Assembly (NCBI GenBank): GCA_007122455.1
Contig: SKTU01000001.1
Span: 1-58,110 of the forward strand
Length of the DNA stretch: 58,110 nt
Direction of reading: 5' to 3'
Origin: Haloarculaceae archaeon
GTDB taxonomy: Archaea; Halobacteriota; Halobacteria; Halobacteriales; Haloarculaceae
Position numbers and translations under genes: made by a program. The notes beneath the pieces were generated by a model that was not told the DNA's origin, ran no database searches, and worked only from the letters and a program-made list of their open reading frames with translations. Below are positions 46,033 to 55,862 of this stretch, in pieces (the first letter of the stretch is position 1; the number at the start of each line of letters is the position of its first letter).

Positions 46033-47066
46033 TCACTCGCCTCCTCGATCGCTCGCTCCAACTCCTGTCGACTCTCCACGACGACCTCGTCGGATGCGGC
46101 GTAGTAGCCGACCTTTCGGGCGGCCCACTGTGTCCACGTCAGCGTCTCGTCGGGGGCGGCGATCTCCGCCTCGACGGCGCTGGCGTGGGTCGTTTCGTCG
46201 ATCTCCTCGAAGTAGAAGCGGGCGAACCGCCGCATCACCTCCCTGTCCAGTTCAGCCGTCGAGAGATAGACGTACATCGACCGCGTCAGCGGCCGGTACT
46301 CCAGGCTCTCGATCGTGTCTCGCGTCGGAGTAACGCAGCCGTCCCCGTTGTCGACCGCGATCAGTTTCAGGTCGTCCTCGTTCTCGTAGTAGTAGCCCGC
46401 GCCGCCGAATCCCATCGCGTACCGGTTGCCGCGGACCCCGCGAACGATGACGTTCGTGTCGGAGCTGGCCGAGTAGTCGTTGCGGATGTTGCCCGTCTCG
46501 CCGTTGATCGCTTCGGTGAAATAGTCGAACGTTCCCGAGGCCGAGTCGCGCCCGTAGAGGGAGATCTCCTCGTCGGGCCACTCGTCGCGGACGTCGCGCC
46601 ACGTTTCGACGTCCGACCCCGAGCGCCAGATCGCGTTCAGTTCCTCGACTGTCAGGCAGTCACACCAGTCGTTGCGTGGATGTGCGTAGATCGCGAGGCC
46701 GTCGAGCAGCGCCTCCAGCTCGATGTATCCGACGCCGTTTCGGCTGCACGCCTCGATTTCGGAGTCGTGGATCGCACGGCTGGCGTTCTGGATGTCTGTC
46801 TCACCGGCACAGAACCGCTGAAAGCCGGCACCCGTTCCCGAGCCACGAACCGGGATCTGAACGCGGTTGTTTCGCCAGAGGAACTCCTCGGCGACGGCGG
46901 CACCGTGCGGTAGCACGGTATTGCTTCCGTCCATGACGATTTCGCCCTCGAGTCCGCTGTCCTCGCCGCGGACGAAACACCCGGAAAACGACGCCGACAC
47001 CGCGACCCCGGCCGCAAGGAAGCCACGACGCGTTGTGCTCGGTACCCGTTCGGGCCCCTCACTCAT
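46029..47066 (-). CDS. pstS: Phosphate-binding lipoprotein PstS
   Basis: Captures phosphate outside the cell. Seen: 345 residues. A Tat signal ([21 protein letters not shown]) with lipobox Cys30 anchors it. The binding fold shows [48 protein letters not shown], the NDW-CD-L region and [18 protein letters not shown]. Six Cys residues in the mature part, for example DWCDCL, are unusually many for a haloarchaeal protein. First gene of pstSCAB-phoU. Confidence 0.93.
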   Translation of the reverse strand: MSEGPERVPSTTRRGFLAAGVAVSASFSGCFVRGEDSGLEGEIVMDGSNTVLPHGAAVAEEFLWRNNRVQIPVRGSGTGAGFQRFCAGETDIQNASRAIHDSEIEACSRNGVGYIELEALLDGLAIYAHPRNDWCDCLTVEELNAIWRSGSDVETWRDVRDEWPDEEISLYGRDSASGTFDYFTEAINGETGNIRNDYSASSDTNVIVRGVRGNRYAMGFGGAGYYYENEDDLKLIAVDNGDGCVTPTRDTIESLEYRPLTRSMYVYLSTAELDREVMRRFARFYFEEIDETTHASAVEAEIAAPDETLTWTQWAARKVGYYAASDEVVVESRQELERAIEEASE

Positions 47067-47285
47067 TACTCGTAGGAGATATTGGGAGACGTAAGTACTC
47101 CACTATGTGTACTATATAGGTCTATATTCTTCCCCGTACTGTCGGCATCGAATCGAGCTCTACTCCGACGAGTAGGCTCTCTCTATCGAACGAAAACGAT
47201 CCGATACTAACTCTATTTGGTGCGTGGTATCGAGGAACACTATATTCGTGGACACGATTATATATTTCCAACCGTTACGCCCCGT
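47067..47285. promoter_or_regulatory. Divergent promoters of the pst operon and the AbrB-PhoU regulator
   Basis: Very AT-rich for this genome. The rightward gene has ATTATATATTT (47257-47267), about 24 bases before ATG 47286: leaderless. The leftward operon has CTATATAG-like sequence near 47112-47119, about 50 bases before pstS, giving a short leader. AbrB-domain binding here for phosphate control is plausible but not shown. Confidence 0.5.
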
Positions 47286-48281
47286 ATGGAGACGCGCAAG
47301 GTGCAGGTCACCGGCGGTTCGACGTACACCGTTTCGCTCCCGAAGGGATGGGCGACGGAGAACGGGGTCGGTGGCGGAAGCGTCGTCGAGTTCTACCCCG
47401 AGGACGATTCGCTCATCCTCTCCCCGCGTCGAGAGGAGGAGAAGGTGGAGGGAACGCTCGACATCACCGGGCTCGAGGGGGACGAACTGACTCGAGCGGT
47501 CGTGACGATGTACGTCAGCGGCTTCGACATCATCACGCTGGAGACGGCACGTGTCGACGCCGCAAAGCGCCGCACGATTCGCGAAGCGACGCAGGGTCTC
47601 GTCGGCCTCGAGGTGATCGGAGAGACGTCCGAGCGCGTCCAGTTGCAGGATCTCCTCGACTCCTCGGAGCTGTCGATGCACAACGCCATCACCCGAATGC
47701 GTCTCGTCGCGACGACGATGCTGGCCGACGCCGTGACCGCGCTACTGGAGGACGACGACGATCTGGCGGCGGACGTCGTCCAGCGCGACGACGACGTCGA
47801 CCGACTGTGGTCGATGGTTTCGCGCGTCTTCCGATCGGTACTCCGGGATCCCGGCGCCGCGGCGACGGTCGGCCTCGATCGGGAGACCTGCTTCGACTAC
47901 CACTCCAGCGCCAGACAGCTCGAGCGGATCGGCGATCACGCCGCGAAGATCGCGACCCACGCCCAGACGCTCTCGGCCCCCCCGGACGACGCCGCCGATG
48001 CGATCGTGGCACTCCACGAGGAGGCGACCGAGATCGTCGACCAGGCGATGAACGCCCTCCTCGAGAACGACCCCGAGCAGGCGACGGAGCTGGCCAACGA
48101 CGCTCGCGAGCGCGTCACGGAGATCGACGCGCTGGCTCGACAGGTCGACGATCGGATCCACGAACTCGAACCGCAGGCGGTCCAGCTGCTCGGTCTCGTC
48201 GTCGATTCGCTCTCCCGGAGCGCCGACTACGGCGGCAACATCGCCGAAACGGCGCTACAGAAGGCTGCACCGAGTCCCTGA
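47286..48281 (+). CDS. AbrB/SpoVT-domain plus PhoU-domain regulator of phosphate uptake
   Basis: Seen: 331 residues. An N-terminal swapped-hairpin DNA-binding domain (1-45: METRKVQVTGGSTYTVSLPKGW, VVEFYPEDDSLIL) is followed by two PhoU-like helical regions with ARQLERIGDHAAKIATHA. Divergent from pstSCAB-phoU, so it likely binds and regulates the shared promoter region. The longer frame opens at 47217, but ATG 47286 lies at leaderless distance from the TATA box. Confidence 0.9.
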   Translation: METRKVQVTGGSTYTVSLPKGWATENGVGGGSVVEFYPEDDSLILSPRREEEKVEGTLDITGLEGDELTRAVVTMYVSGFDIITLETARVDAAKRRTIREATQGLVGLEVIGETSERVQLQDLLDSSELSMHNAITRMRLVATTMLADAVTALLEDDDDLAADVVQRDDDVDRLWSMVSRVFRSVLRDPGAAATVGLDRETCFDYHSSARQLERIGDHAAKIATHAQTLSAPPDDAADAIVALHEEATEIVDQAMNALLENDPEQATELANDARERVTEIDALARQVDDRIHELEPQAVQLLGLVVDSLSRSADYGGNIAETALQKAAPSP

Positions 48282-48334
48282 GGACCGTTCGCCGTCCCAG
48301 CCGCTTTTACTCGTCGGGAACTACTCTCTCAACC

Positions 48335-49006
48335 ATGGTCACGGAAGTTCGCGACGGCGTCTTTTGGCTCGGTCTCACCGGCGTCAACGCGTATCTGGTC
48401 GACGGCGACGGACTGACGCTCGTCGACGCCGGAACGCCGTTCGACGCCGGTGCCGTCGAGAGCGGGATCGAGACAGCCGGCTTCGAGATGGCTGATCTGG
48501 AGCGTCTGCTCGTCACTCACTACGACGTCGACCACGTCGGCTCGATAACGAAACTTCCCACAGACGCGCCGGTGTACGTCGGTCGCGGCGACGCCGCGTT
48601 CCTCACCGGTGCCCGTGCACCTCTCGTTTCGGGACACAAATCGCTCACTCAGCGGCTGCTTCGACCGTTCGTTCCGCGGGTCGACGCGGACCGAGTTCGG
48701 TCGGTCGACGACGGCGACGGGATCGCCGGATTCGAAGCGTACCACACGCCAGGACACACGCCGGGCCACACCGTCTACGTTCACGAGGGTCGCGACGCGG
48801 CGTTTCTCGGCGACCTGGTCGTCGAACGAGACGGCGTCTTCGATCCGTCCCCGTGGCTGCTGTCGTACGACACGGATCTCGTCGCCGAGAGCATCCGAAC
48901 GTTCGTCGAGCGCACCCCGTCGTTCGAAGCGGCCGGGGTCGGACACGGCGCTCCAGTCGCCACTGGCGGGTTCGAACGATTACGGCGGTGTGCGACGAAT
49001 CTGTAG
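48335..49006 (+). CDS. Metallo-beta-lactamase-fold hydrolase
   Basis: Seen: 223 residues from ATG 48335. Motifs: GVNAYLVDGDGLTLVDAG, THYDVDHVGSI (the metal-binding H-x-D-x-D-H variant of HxHxDH), YHTPGHTPGHTVYV and LGDLVV; GVGHGAPVATGG near the end supplies the final His. Glyoxalase II-like or other small thioester/lactone hydrolase, unspecific. CTTTTAC at about 48303-48309 is about 29 bases upstream, consistent with a leaderless mRNA. Confidence 0.88.
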   Translation: MVTEVRDGVFWLGLTGVNAYLVDGDGLTLVDAGTPFDAGAVESGIETAGFEMADLERLLVTHYDVDHVGSITKLPTDAPVYVGRGDAAFLTGARAPLVSGHKSLTQRLLRPFVPRVDADRVRSVDDGDGIAGFEAYHTPGHTPGHTVYVHEGRDAAFLGDLVVERDGVFDPSPWLLSYDTDLVAESIRTFVERTPSFEAAGVGHGAPVATGGFERLRRCATNL

Positions 49007-49009
49007 CGC

Positions 49010-49330
49010 TCAGAGCAGCTCTTCGGCCACTGTTTCCGGATCGAGAAGCTCCGGGTCGACGATGTGCCCCGCCTGACCCTTTATGAACTCCGGCACCGAG
49101 TCGCGGGTGTAGACGACGACCCGCAACTCGGGGTTGATGTCCTTGGCAACGGCGATAGAGGTCGCCAGCCCGGCGTCGGTCACCACGAGGAGATCGGCGT
49201 CGGCGATGCCGGCGTCCTCCAGGGCGGGCCGGTTGGCCGTCCCCTCGGCGTAGCTCACGTCGCCCCCACGACCGGCCAGCGCCGCCCCGAGCCCGTCGGG
49301 ATCGCTGCCCGCGACGACGATCTTACTCAT
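49010..49330 (-). CDS. Small Rossmann-like (TrkA-N-like) protein
   Basis: Seen: 106 residues. It opens [20 protein letters not shown] (a partial nucleotide-binding glycine loop) and has [45 protein letters not shown], like one lobe of TrkA/RCK nucleotide-binding proteins. It overlaps the GMP synthase gene by eight bases in the same operon, suggesting a regulatory role in nucleotide metabolism; unproven. Confidence 0.78.
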   Translation of the reverse strand: MSKIVVAGSDPDGLGAALAGRGGDVSYAEGTANRPALEDAGIADADLLVVTDAGLATSIAVAKDINPELRVVVYTRDSVPEFIKGQAGHIVDPELLDPETVAEELL

Positions 49331-50240
49331 ATTCGATCGTCGCGGGCGGTTTGTGGGTGACGTCGTAGACGACGCGGGCCACGTTGTCGTTCTCGCCGGT
49401 GATTCGCGACTGGATCCGCTGGAGCGTCTCCCAGTCGAGTTCCTGTGCGCGGGCCGTCATGCCGTCGCGGCTCTCGACGGAGCGGACCGAGACGATCCAG
49501 CCGTGCACTCGGTTGTCCCCCTTTACGCCGGTCCCCTTGCCGATGACGGCCGCGAACGCCTGCCACGGCTCGTACGACTCCAGCTCCGTCTCGACGACGT
49601 GACACGCCTCCCGGGCGACGTCGACCTTCTCCTTGGTCACCTCGCCGATCACGCGGACGGCGAGGCCAGGGCCGGGGAACGGCATCCGTTCGGCGATGAT
49701 CGACTGCAGGCCGAGTTCGCGAGCCACCTCCCGGACCTCGTCCTTGTAGAGGTCCCGAACCGGCTCGACGATCTCGTCGAAATCGATCCGCTCGGGAAGG
49801 CCGCCGACGTTGTGGTGGGATTTGATTCCGCCTTCGCTCTCGATCCGGTCGGGGTAGATCGTCCCCTGAACGAGTACGTCGGCGTCGGCGTCGCGCGCCT
49901 CCCGCTCGAACTCGCGGATGAACTGTTCGCCGATCACCGAGCGCTTCTCCTCGGGATCGGTGACGCCGGAGAGCGCTCCGAGGAATCGCTCTTCGGCGTG
50001 CACGATCCGGAGACCGTCCATGAACGCGAACGTCTCCTCGATCTCCTCGGTTTCGCCCTTCCGCATCAGCCCAGTGTCGACGTAGACCGCAGTCAACTGG
50101 TCGCCGATCGCCCGATGCGTCAGCGCCGCGGCGACCGAGGAGTCGACGCCGCCGGAGAGTCCGATCACCGCGTTTCGGTCGCCGACGGTCTCCTCGATCT
50201 CCGAGATCGCGTCCTCGATGAACGGTTCGGCGTCGACCAT
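49323..50240 (-). CDS. guaAB: GMP synthase, ATP-pyrophosphatase subunit (subunit B)
   Basis: Aminates XMP to GMP with ammonia from a separate amidotransferase subunit. Seen: 305 residues. PP-loop [10 protein letters not shown] near residue 30; [10 protein letters not shown] and the C-terminal dimer domain ([44 protein letters not shown]) identify it. No amidotransferase domain is fused, so this is the archaeal two-subunit form; the glutaminase gene is outside the window. The start overlaps the pyrG stop by one base. Confidence 0.95.
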   Translation of the reverse strand: MVDAEPFIEDAISEIEETVGDRNAVIGLSGGVDSSVAAALTHRAIGDQLTAVYVDTGLMRKGETEEIEETFAFMDGLRIVHAEERFLGALSGVTDPEEKRSVIGEQFIREFEREARDADADVLVQGTIYPDRIESEGGIKSHHNVGGLPERIDFDEIVEPVRDLYKDEVREVARELGLQSIIAERMPFPGPGLAVRVIGEVTKEKVDVAREACHVVETELESYEPWQAFAAVIGKGTGVKGDNRVHGWIVSVRSVESRDGMTARAQELDWETLQRIQSRITGENDNVARVVYDVTHKPPATIEYE

Positions 50241-51883
50241 CAGGCGGTCACCTCCTCTTCGATCTCTGCGTTCTCGAGGATCGTCTCGACCAGTTCGACG
50301 AACGGCGGCGACGCCCGCCCCGGTCGCGAGCGGAACTCGGGATGGAACTGCGTCCCGAAGAAGAACGGGTGGCCGGGGAGTTCGAGGATTTCCATCCGAT
50401 TTCCGGCCCGTCCCGAGAAGACGAGTCCCTCCGATTCGAGGGCGTCGATGTACTCGGGATTGACCTCGTATCTGTGGCGGTGTCGCTCGGTACAGCTGTC
50501 GGCGCCGTAGACGTCGTGGGCGAGCGTTCCGGCGTCGATGCCTGTTTCGTGAGCACCGAGTCGCATCGTTCCACCCATATCATCGATCTCGTACTGTTCG
50601 GGGAGGATGTCGATCACCGGGTGTGGGGTGTCTTCCCCCATCTCCGTCGAGTTGGCGCCGGCGAAGCCACAGACGTTGCGCGCGAACTCGACGACCGCCA
50701 TCTGGAAGCCGAGACAGAGACCGAGGAACGGGACCTCGTTCTCGCGGGCGTATCTGACCGCCTCGATCTTCCCCTCCGTCCCCCGCGCACCGAAGCCGCC
50801 GGGAACGATGATCCCGTCGGCACGCTCGAGCCGGTCGGCGTGGGCGTCGTCCATCTCGTCGGCGTCGACCCACAGGACGTTGACGTCCGTTCGCGTCTCG
50901 AAGCCGGCGTGCTTCAGCGACTCGTGGATCGAGAGGTAGGCGTCCTCCAGGGCGTACTTCCCGACGAGTGCGATGTCGATCTCCCCGGTCGTCTCGCGGG
51001 TGACGATCTTCCGCCACTCGTTGTTCCGCTCGGCGGTGGGAAGCGAGTCGCTGGCGAGATCGAGTCGGTTCATCACGTAGTCGCCGAGTCCCTCCTCCTC
51101 GACCATCAGCGGCACGTGGTAGATGTCCTCGACGTCGGGGTTCGAAAAGACGGCGTCGACGGGAACGTCGCAGAAGAGGGCGATCTTCTCCTTCGTCTCC
51201 GGATCGAGCTCCTCGTCACACCGGCCGACGAGGATGTCGGGCTGAAGACCGATCGAGCGGAGCTCCTTGACGGAGTGCTGTGTCGGCTTCGTCTTCTGTT
51301 CACCGTTTTTCGAATACGGAACGAGGGTGACGTGTGCGAAGATGAGGTCCTCGCTGTCCTCCTCGTGAGAGAACTGTCTGAGCGCCTCCAGATACGGCAT
51401 CCCTTCGATGTCGCCGACCGTGCCGCCGACCTCGACGATGCAGACGTCGTGGCCCGCCGCGGCCTCGCGGATCCGCCGCTTGATGTCGTCGGTGATGTGC
51501 GGGATGATCTGGACGGTGTCGCCGAGATAGTCGCCGGCTCGCTCCTTCTCGATGACGTGTCTGTACGTCTTCCCGGTCGTCACGTTGTGATCGAACGTCA
51601 TGTCGATGTCGAGGAACCGCTCGTAGTTCCCCAGATCGAGGTCGACCTCGCCCCCGTCCTTCAGCACGTACACCTCCCCGTGCTGGTAGGGGTTCATCGT
51701 CCCCGCGTCGACGTTGAGGTATGGGTCGATCTTGACGGCCGTTACGTCGAAGCCGGCGTTCGCGAGCAGTCGCCCGGTGCTCGCTGCGGTGATTCCTTTA
51801 CCAAGTCCGGACATCACGCCGCCGGTAACGAAGATAAACTTGTTCCCGAGGGAGGGATCGTAGTCCGTAAGCTCCGTCGGCAT
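50240..51883 (-). CDS. pyrG: CTP synthase
   Basis: Makes CTP from UTP, ATP and glutamine. Seen: 547 residues, usual length. Synthetase domain: [21 protein letters not shown] (P-loop-like), [35 protein letters not shown]. Amidotransferase domain: [27 protein letters not shown] (Cys nucleophile) and QFHPEF (His, Glu). Start chosen at ATG 51883 (MPTELTDYD); ATG 51892 is nine bases upstream in frame. Adjacent to GMP synthase, a sensible nucleotide pair. Confidence 0.96.
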   Translation of the reverse strand: MPTELTDYDPSLGNKFIFVTGGVMSGLGKGITAASTGRLLANAGFDVTAVKIDPYLNVDAGTMNPYQHGEVYVLKDGGEVDLDLGNYERFLDIDMTFDHNVTTGKTYRHVIEKERAGDYLGDTVQIIPHITDDIKRRIREAAAGHDVCIVEVGGTVGDIEGMPYLEALRQFSHEEDSEDLIFAHVTLVPYSKNGEQKTKPTQHSVKELRSIGLQPDILVGRCDEELDPETKEKIALFCDVPVDAVFSNPDVEDIYHVPLMVEEEGLGDYVMNRLDLASDSLPTAERNNEWRKIVTRETTGEIDIALVGKYALEDAYLSIHESLKHAGFETRTDVNVLWVDADEMDDAHADRLERADGIIVPGGFGARGTEGKIEAVRYARENEVPFLGLCLGFQMAVVEFARNVCGFAGANSTEMGEDTPHPVIDILPEQYEIDDMGGTMRLGAHETGIDAGTLAHDVYGADSCTERHRHRYEVNPEYIDALESEGLVFSGRAGNRMEILELPGHPFFFGTQFHPEFRSRPGRASPPFVELVETILENAEIEEEVTA

Positions 51884-51962
51884 ACTGACCATCCGCGAAC
51901 CGCGGTGAAAACGATTTCGGAGTGATCGAACGCCGTGCGGTCTGCTCACGGCACGCGCCCGA

Positions 51963-52583
51963 TCAGTCAGTCTCGAGCGGACCGCGATCGGTCGTGATGA
52001 GGACCCAAACCCACCGATATCGCCGATCGACGCAGAGGAGCGTCAGGTTCCAGTGGGGCTCGCCGAAGAACGAACACCAGCCGCGTCGCGTCCGGTGCAG
52101 CGTCACCTCCCGGTAGCGATCCTCGACGACGAGATCCCGGAACTGCTCGGCGAGGCGTTTCGCCGCCGCGGCGCCGTTTCGCTCCTCGACGACGTCGTCG
52201 TAGCTGACCGAGCCGCCGTGGACGAGCTGTTCGGCGAGGATCCCGTCGAGACGGAGCGAGGATTCGACGGTGAGATCGGAGACGTCCCCGTCGATTTCTT
52301 CGATCTCCAGCTCGGCGGCGAGCGTCGACGATCCGAGGAGCCGCGCGAAGAAGTCGACGTCCCCGAGGCTGTTTCGCGCTGCGAACCAGTCGATGACCGG
52401 CGAGTCGGGGATCTGCAGACAGCAGCAGCGCGCGTCCCCGTTCGGTCGGGTCGCGGACATCGCCTCGAGGAACTCCTCGTACCGCGCGGAGTCGACGGCG
52501 ACCGGCTCGAACGAGACGTCCTCCCACGCCGCCTCGACGGCATCCCCCGACGGTCGTTCCGCTCCCCAGTCGATCTCGAGCAT
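51963..52583 (-). CDS. Uncharacterised haloarchaeal protein with a Cys-Cys-Cys motif
   Basis: Seen: 206 residues, soluble and acidic ([14 protein letters not shown]). A run of three cysteines lies in [20 protein letters not shown], and an aromatic-rich end reads [33 protein letters not shown]. No domain is recognised. Cys clustering is rare in this genome's proteins and could signal metal or redox binding. It stands between the hydrolase and pyrG genes, with a 79-base gap before pyrG. Confidence 0.75.
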   Translation of the reverse strand: MLEIDWGAERPSGDAVEAAWEDVSFEPVAVDSARYEEFLEAMSATRPNGDARCCCLQIPDSPVIDWFAARNSLGDVDFFARLLGSSTLAAELEIEEIDGDVSDLTVESSLRLDGILAEQLVHGGSVSYDDVVEERNGAAAAKRLAEQFRDLVVEDRYREVTLHRTRRGWCSFFGEPHWNLTLLCVDRRYRWVWVLITTDRGPLETD

Positions 52584-52622
52584 ACCGGGAGATCGACGGG
52601 ACGGCGTAAAACGCCTCGGTCG

Positions 52623-53210
52623 TCAACCGAGCGCGTCTTCGAGAAACGCCGCGACGATTCGACCGGCCTCGGTGGTCCGTCCCACGAAGAAGTGGTCGGC
52701 TGGGAGTTCCTCGATCGTCGCACCTCGCTTCCGGGCAGCCTCGAGAGCCGGCTCCCAGTCGGCGGTCGTGTCCCGCGAACCGTAGACGAGCTGGAGGGGA
52801 CAGTCGAGCTCGCCGATCGCGGACACACCGTCGAGCTCGTCGGTCAGTCTGGCGACCGGTGCCAGCGCCGACACGGCCACTGGATCGTCGCGAGCCGACG
52901 CGAGCAGGGCGATGCAGCCACCGAAGCTGTAACCGAACATCGCGACGCGGTCGGCGCCGTACCGGTCCCGTGCCCACGAGAGCGCTGCGCGTGCGTCGGC
53001 GAGTTCGCCGTAGCCGTCGTCCCACGGGCCGTAGTCGAACCGGAAGCAGGCGGCGTCGACGGCGTCGCTGACTGCGCGCAGGCGGCTGTCGGTTCGATCC
53101 CCGCCCATTCGCGGATGGGGCGGACACGCGACGACGCAGGCGTCCGCGGTGGGCTCGTCGAGGGTCCCACGGACGTCCCGGTCAGTCGGAACGACGATCG
53201 ATTCGCTCAT
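52623..53210 (-). CDS. Alpha/beta hydrolase (dienelactone-hydrolase-like)
   Basis: Seen: 195 residues from ATG 53210. The elbow GYSFGG carries the nucleophile Ser; VYGSRDTTADWE has the acid Asp; LPADHFFVG has the catalytic His. A typical small serine hydrolase. The frame opens at 53273, but residues upstream of 53210 are low-complexity. Substrate unknown. Confidence 0.85.
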   Translation of the reverse strand: MSESIVVPTDRDVRGTLDEPTADACVVACPPHPRMGGDRTDSRLRAVSDAVDAACFRFDYGPWDDGYGELADARAALSWARDRYGADRVAMFGYSFGGCIALLASARDDPVAVSALAPVARLTDELDGVSAIGELDCPLQLVYGSRDTTADWEPALEAARKRGATIEELPADHFFVGRTTEAGRIVAAFLEDALG

Positions 53211-53260
53211 GGCGCGGCTTCGAGCGGTGCCGCCTTGAGCCTTCGGCGATTGGAGGCGTG

Positions 53261-53267
53261 TTTTAAG
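53261..53267 (+). promoter_or_regulatory. TATA-like box for the PspA-like gene
   Basis: TTTTAAG centred about 28 bases before ATG 53292 without a ribosome-binding site: leaderless-type promoter. Confidence 0.5.
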
Positions 53268-53291
53268 GGTCACGACCCCGAACGCCCCCGT

Positions 53292-54101
53292 ATGGGAATC
53301 CTCGCTCGGGCATCGTACGTCATCCGATCGAAAATCAACGCCGTCCTCAACCGCGCGGAGGACCCCTCCGAAACGCTCGACTACTCCTACGAGCGCATGC
53401 GTGACGAGCTACAGGACGTAAAAAAGGGAATTGCCGATCTGACGACTCAGAAGAAGCGGCTCGAAATCCAGAAACGGCGCCTCGAGGAGAACGTCGAAAA
53501 GCACAACGAACAGGCTCGCGAGGCCGTCCGACAGGATCGAGAGGATCTCGCCCGGCGAGCCCTCGAGAAGAAAAAGCAGAAGATGGGACAGATCGAGGAG
53601 CTCGAAACCCAGATCACCGATCTCGACCGCACGCAGGACGACCTCGTCGAAAAGAAGAACGAACTCCAGAGCCGAATCGAGGAGTTCCGCACCGAAAAGG
53701 AGACGATGAAGGCCCGCTACGAGGCCGCGGAGGCGTCCGCCCGCGTCTCGGAGGCGATGACCGGCGCCGGCGACGAGATGCAGAGCGTCTCCAGATCGAT
53801 CGAGCGCGCCCGGGAGCGCACCGAAGACATGGAGGCGCGCGCCGAGGCGATGGACGAACTCCAGGAGTCGGGGGCCTTCGAGGACGTGCTTTCGGAGGGC
53901 GACTCTATCGACCGGGAGCTCGAGGAAGTCCGCAGGGAGGGCGAGGTCGAGGCGGAGCTGGAGACGCTACGGTCGGAAACCGGCGACGGTAACGACGCCG
54001 AGGCCGACATCGACGTCGACGCCGACGCGGTCGAGGAGCCGTCGGCCGATCCGGAGATCGAATCGGAGCTCGAAGAGCTCAAGCGAGACGAAGAGGAGTA
54101 G
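53292..54101 (+). CDS. PspA/Vipp1-family coiled-coil protein (ESCRT-III superfamily)
   Basis: A membrane-associated scaffold thought to protect or remodel the cytoplasmic membrane under stress. Seen: 269 residues. An N-terminal amphipathic start (MGILARASYVIRSKINAVLNRAEDPSETLDYSYERMRDEL) precedes a long charged coiled coil (about 40-170) and an acidic unstructured tail. This is the PspA/Vipp1 layout, with a longer acidic tail than bacterial PspA. The next gene on the same strand is an SPFH protein, a potential partner. Confidence 0.88.
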   Translation: MGILARASYVIRSKINAVLNRAEDPSETLDYSYERMRDELQDVKKGIADLTTQKKRLEIQKRRLEENVEKHNEQAREAVRQDREDLARRALEKKKQKMGQIEELETQITDLDRTQDDLVEKKNELQSRIEEFRTEKETMKARYEAAEASARVSEAMTGAGDEMQSVSRSIERARERTEDMEARAEAMDELQESGAFEDVLSEGDSIDRELEEVRREGEVEAELETLRSETGDGNDAEADIDVDADAVEEPSADPEIESELEELKRDEEE

Positions 54102-54128
54102 CGCGGCCGTCGAAACGAGACCGTCTGC

Positions 54129-54134
54129 TTTTTT
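54129..54134 (+). terminator. T-run after the PspA-like gene
   Basis: A TTTTTT run lies about 28 bases past the stop codon; T-runs terminate haloarchaeal transcripts. No strong hairpin was noted. Confidence 0.35.
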
Positions 54135-54326
54135 CGTACCTCTTCGGTTCCCCGGACGTTCCTTCAACCCTATATCAGTGTGGCGAATTCGTCCAACGTC
54201 CGTCAACATGGATGTGAAACCGATCTGGCGGGGAGGATCGACCGTGTAACTCGGTTAATAAAAAATCCGATGAGTGTGAAAATATGGCCTCTTGATTGCT
54301 GGGGGCTGCTTACTGAACGTAGAGCC
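54135..54326 (+). other. AT-rich leader region before the SPFH gene
   Basis: Lower GC than its surroundings. TATATCAG (54171-54178) and TTAATAAAAAAT (54254-54265) are candidate TATA-like boxes. The in-frame ATG at 54270 is too close to the second box, so ATG 54327 with a leader of about 40 bases is favoured. Confidence 0.4.
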
Positions 54327-55454
54327 ATGTACGATCCGGTCCTGTTACAGATTTCCACTTTTGGAATCACGATCATTGGCGCAGTGGTACTGCTACTGGC
54401 GGTGGTGACGGTCTGGCAGATGGTGCGGTTCGTCGACGCCTACGAGAAGCAGGCGCTCACCGTCTTTGGCGAGTACCAGCGCCTCCTCGAACCGGGCCTC
54501 AACATCATCCCGCCGTTCGTCTCGCGGACGTACGCCTTCGACATGCGTACCCAGACGATGGACGTGCCTCGGCAGGAGGCGATTACGCGGGACAACTCAC
54601 CCGTGACGGCGGATGCCGTCGTCTATCTCAGGGTGATGGACGCGAAGAGGGCGTTCCTCGAAGTCGAGGAGTACAAAACGGCAGTCTCGAATCTCGCCCA
54701 GACGACGCTGCGGGCGGTGCTGGGCGACATGGAGCTTGACGATACACTCAACAAGCGGCAGGAGATCAACGCTCGGATCCGCGAGGAGCTCGACGAGCCC
54801 ACCGACGAATGGGGAATCCGCGTCGAGTCGGTGGAGGTTCGGGAGGTCAACCCCTCCAAGGATGTCCAGCAGGCGATGGAACAGCAAACCGGTGCCGAGC
54901 GGAGACGCCGCGCGACGATTCTCGAAGCGCAGGGAGAACGCCGAAGTGCGGTCGAGAAGGCTGAGGGGGACAAGCAGTCCAACATCATCCGCGCGCAGGG
55001 TGAAAAGCAGAGCCAGATCCTCGAGGCGCAAGGAGACGCTATCTCGACGGTGTTACGGGCCAAATCCGCCGAGTCGATGGGCGAGCGCGCCGTCATCGAC
55101 AAGGGGATGGATACACTCGAGGCCATCGGAAAGGGAGAATCGACGACGTTCGTCATGCCTCAGGAGCTGACGTCGCTGTTGTCGCGGTACGGAAAGCAGT
55201 TGACTGGCAGCGACGTGGCCTCCAACGGGAGGCAGTTAGAGAGCCTGGAGTTCGACGCGGAGAGCCGTGAGCTCCTCGGGTTGGACGATATCAAGGAGAT
55301 TCTTGGAGAGATCGACAGAGCTGCCGAAGTCGACATCGAGGAAATGGAACAGCAGGCCGAGGCCGTCAAGATCGGCGACGTCGACATCGAGAGTGCTGAC
55401 GACGTCGACGACGGCGGAGAAGTCGGATCGGAGTCGCAACCGGATCAGGAGTAG
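54327..55454 (+). CDS. SPFH/stomatin-prohibitin (band 7) membrane protein
   Basis: Forms membrane scaffolds that organise protein or lipid domains. Seen: 375 residues. One N-terminal transmembrane helix (about 11-35) and then the SPFH domain: VFGEYQRLLEPGLNIIPPFVSRTYAFDMRTQTMDVPRQEAITRDN and DDTLNKRQEINARIREELDE. A coiled-coil with EAQGERR/RAQGEKQ/EAQGD repeats follows, as in bacterial QmcA/stomatins, and an acidic C-tail. No NfeD gene is adjacent, although stomatin operons usually have one. Neighbouring PspA suggests a membrane-integrity pair. Confidence 0.9.
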   Translation: MYDPVLLQISTFGITIIGAVVLLLAVVTVWQMVRFVDAYEKQALTVFGEYQRLLEPGLNIIPPFVSRTYAFDMRTQTMDVPRQEAITRDNSPVTADAVVYLRVMDAKRAFLEVEEYKTAVSNLAQTTLRAVLGDMELDDTLNKRQEINARIREELDEPTDEWGIRVESVEVREVNPSKDVQQAMEQQTGAERRRRATILEAQGERRSAVEKAEGDKQSNIIRAQGEKQSQILEAQGDAISTVLRAKSAESMGERAVIDKGMDTLEAIGKGESTTFVMPQELTSLLSRYGKQLTGSDVASNGRQLESLEFDAESRELLGLDDIKEILGEIDRAAEVDIEEMEQQAEAVKIGDVDIESADDVDDGGEVGSESQPDQE

Positions 55455-55487
55455 GCGACAGCTCCAGCGATTCGAACTCCGAGACGT

Positions 55488-55862
55488 TCACTCGAACCGC
55501 TCGCGCCACGGATCGGGGACGGGGATCGCCTCGCCGGTTCCGAGATCCGTCACGACGTGGACGGTCGTCGCTTCGGCTATCGGGCCCTCGTCCGTGCGGA
55601 GTTCGATCGACGTCGTGAAGCTCGTCGTTCCGACGTCCGTTACCGAGACGGCGGCGGTGAATCGATCACCGGCGATCAACTCCCCGCGAAAGTCGATTTC
55701 CAGGCGGACGATTGGGGTTCCGTAGTCGTCGACGTCACCGTCGGTCGCTTCCGAGAGAAACCGCTCGCGAGCTTCGGCAACGTAGGCTGGATAGACCGTG
55801 TTGTCCGCGTGCCCGCCGTCGATATCGAGCGAGCCGACGACGAGCACGTACTCCCGCGTCAC
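55488..55862 (-). CDS. 4-hydroxybenzoyl-CoA-thioesterase-like (hotdog) protein
   Basis: Seen: 124 residues. Hotdog features: [20 protein letters not shown] (the Asp-x3-Y helix of acyl-CoA thioesterases), [32 protein letters not shown] and [19 protein letters not shown]. The start is GTG 55862 in a GTGA overlap with the thrS stop, so it is coupled to thrS. The acyl group is unknown. Confidence 0.85.
   Translation of the reverse strand: MTREYVLVVGSLDIDGGHADNTVYPAYVAEARERFLSEATDGDVDDYGTPIVRLEIDFRGELIAGDRFTAAVSVTDVGTTSFTTSIELRTDEGPIAEATTVHVVTDLGTGEAIPVPDPWRERFE

Noticed and set aside
50342-51925. 527-codon frame antisense to pyrG
   Set aside because: Valine/aspartate-rich shadow of pyrG with no family features.
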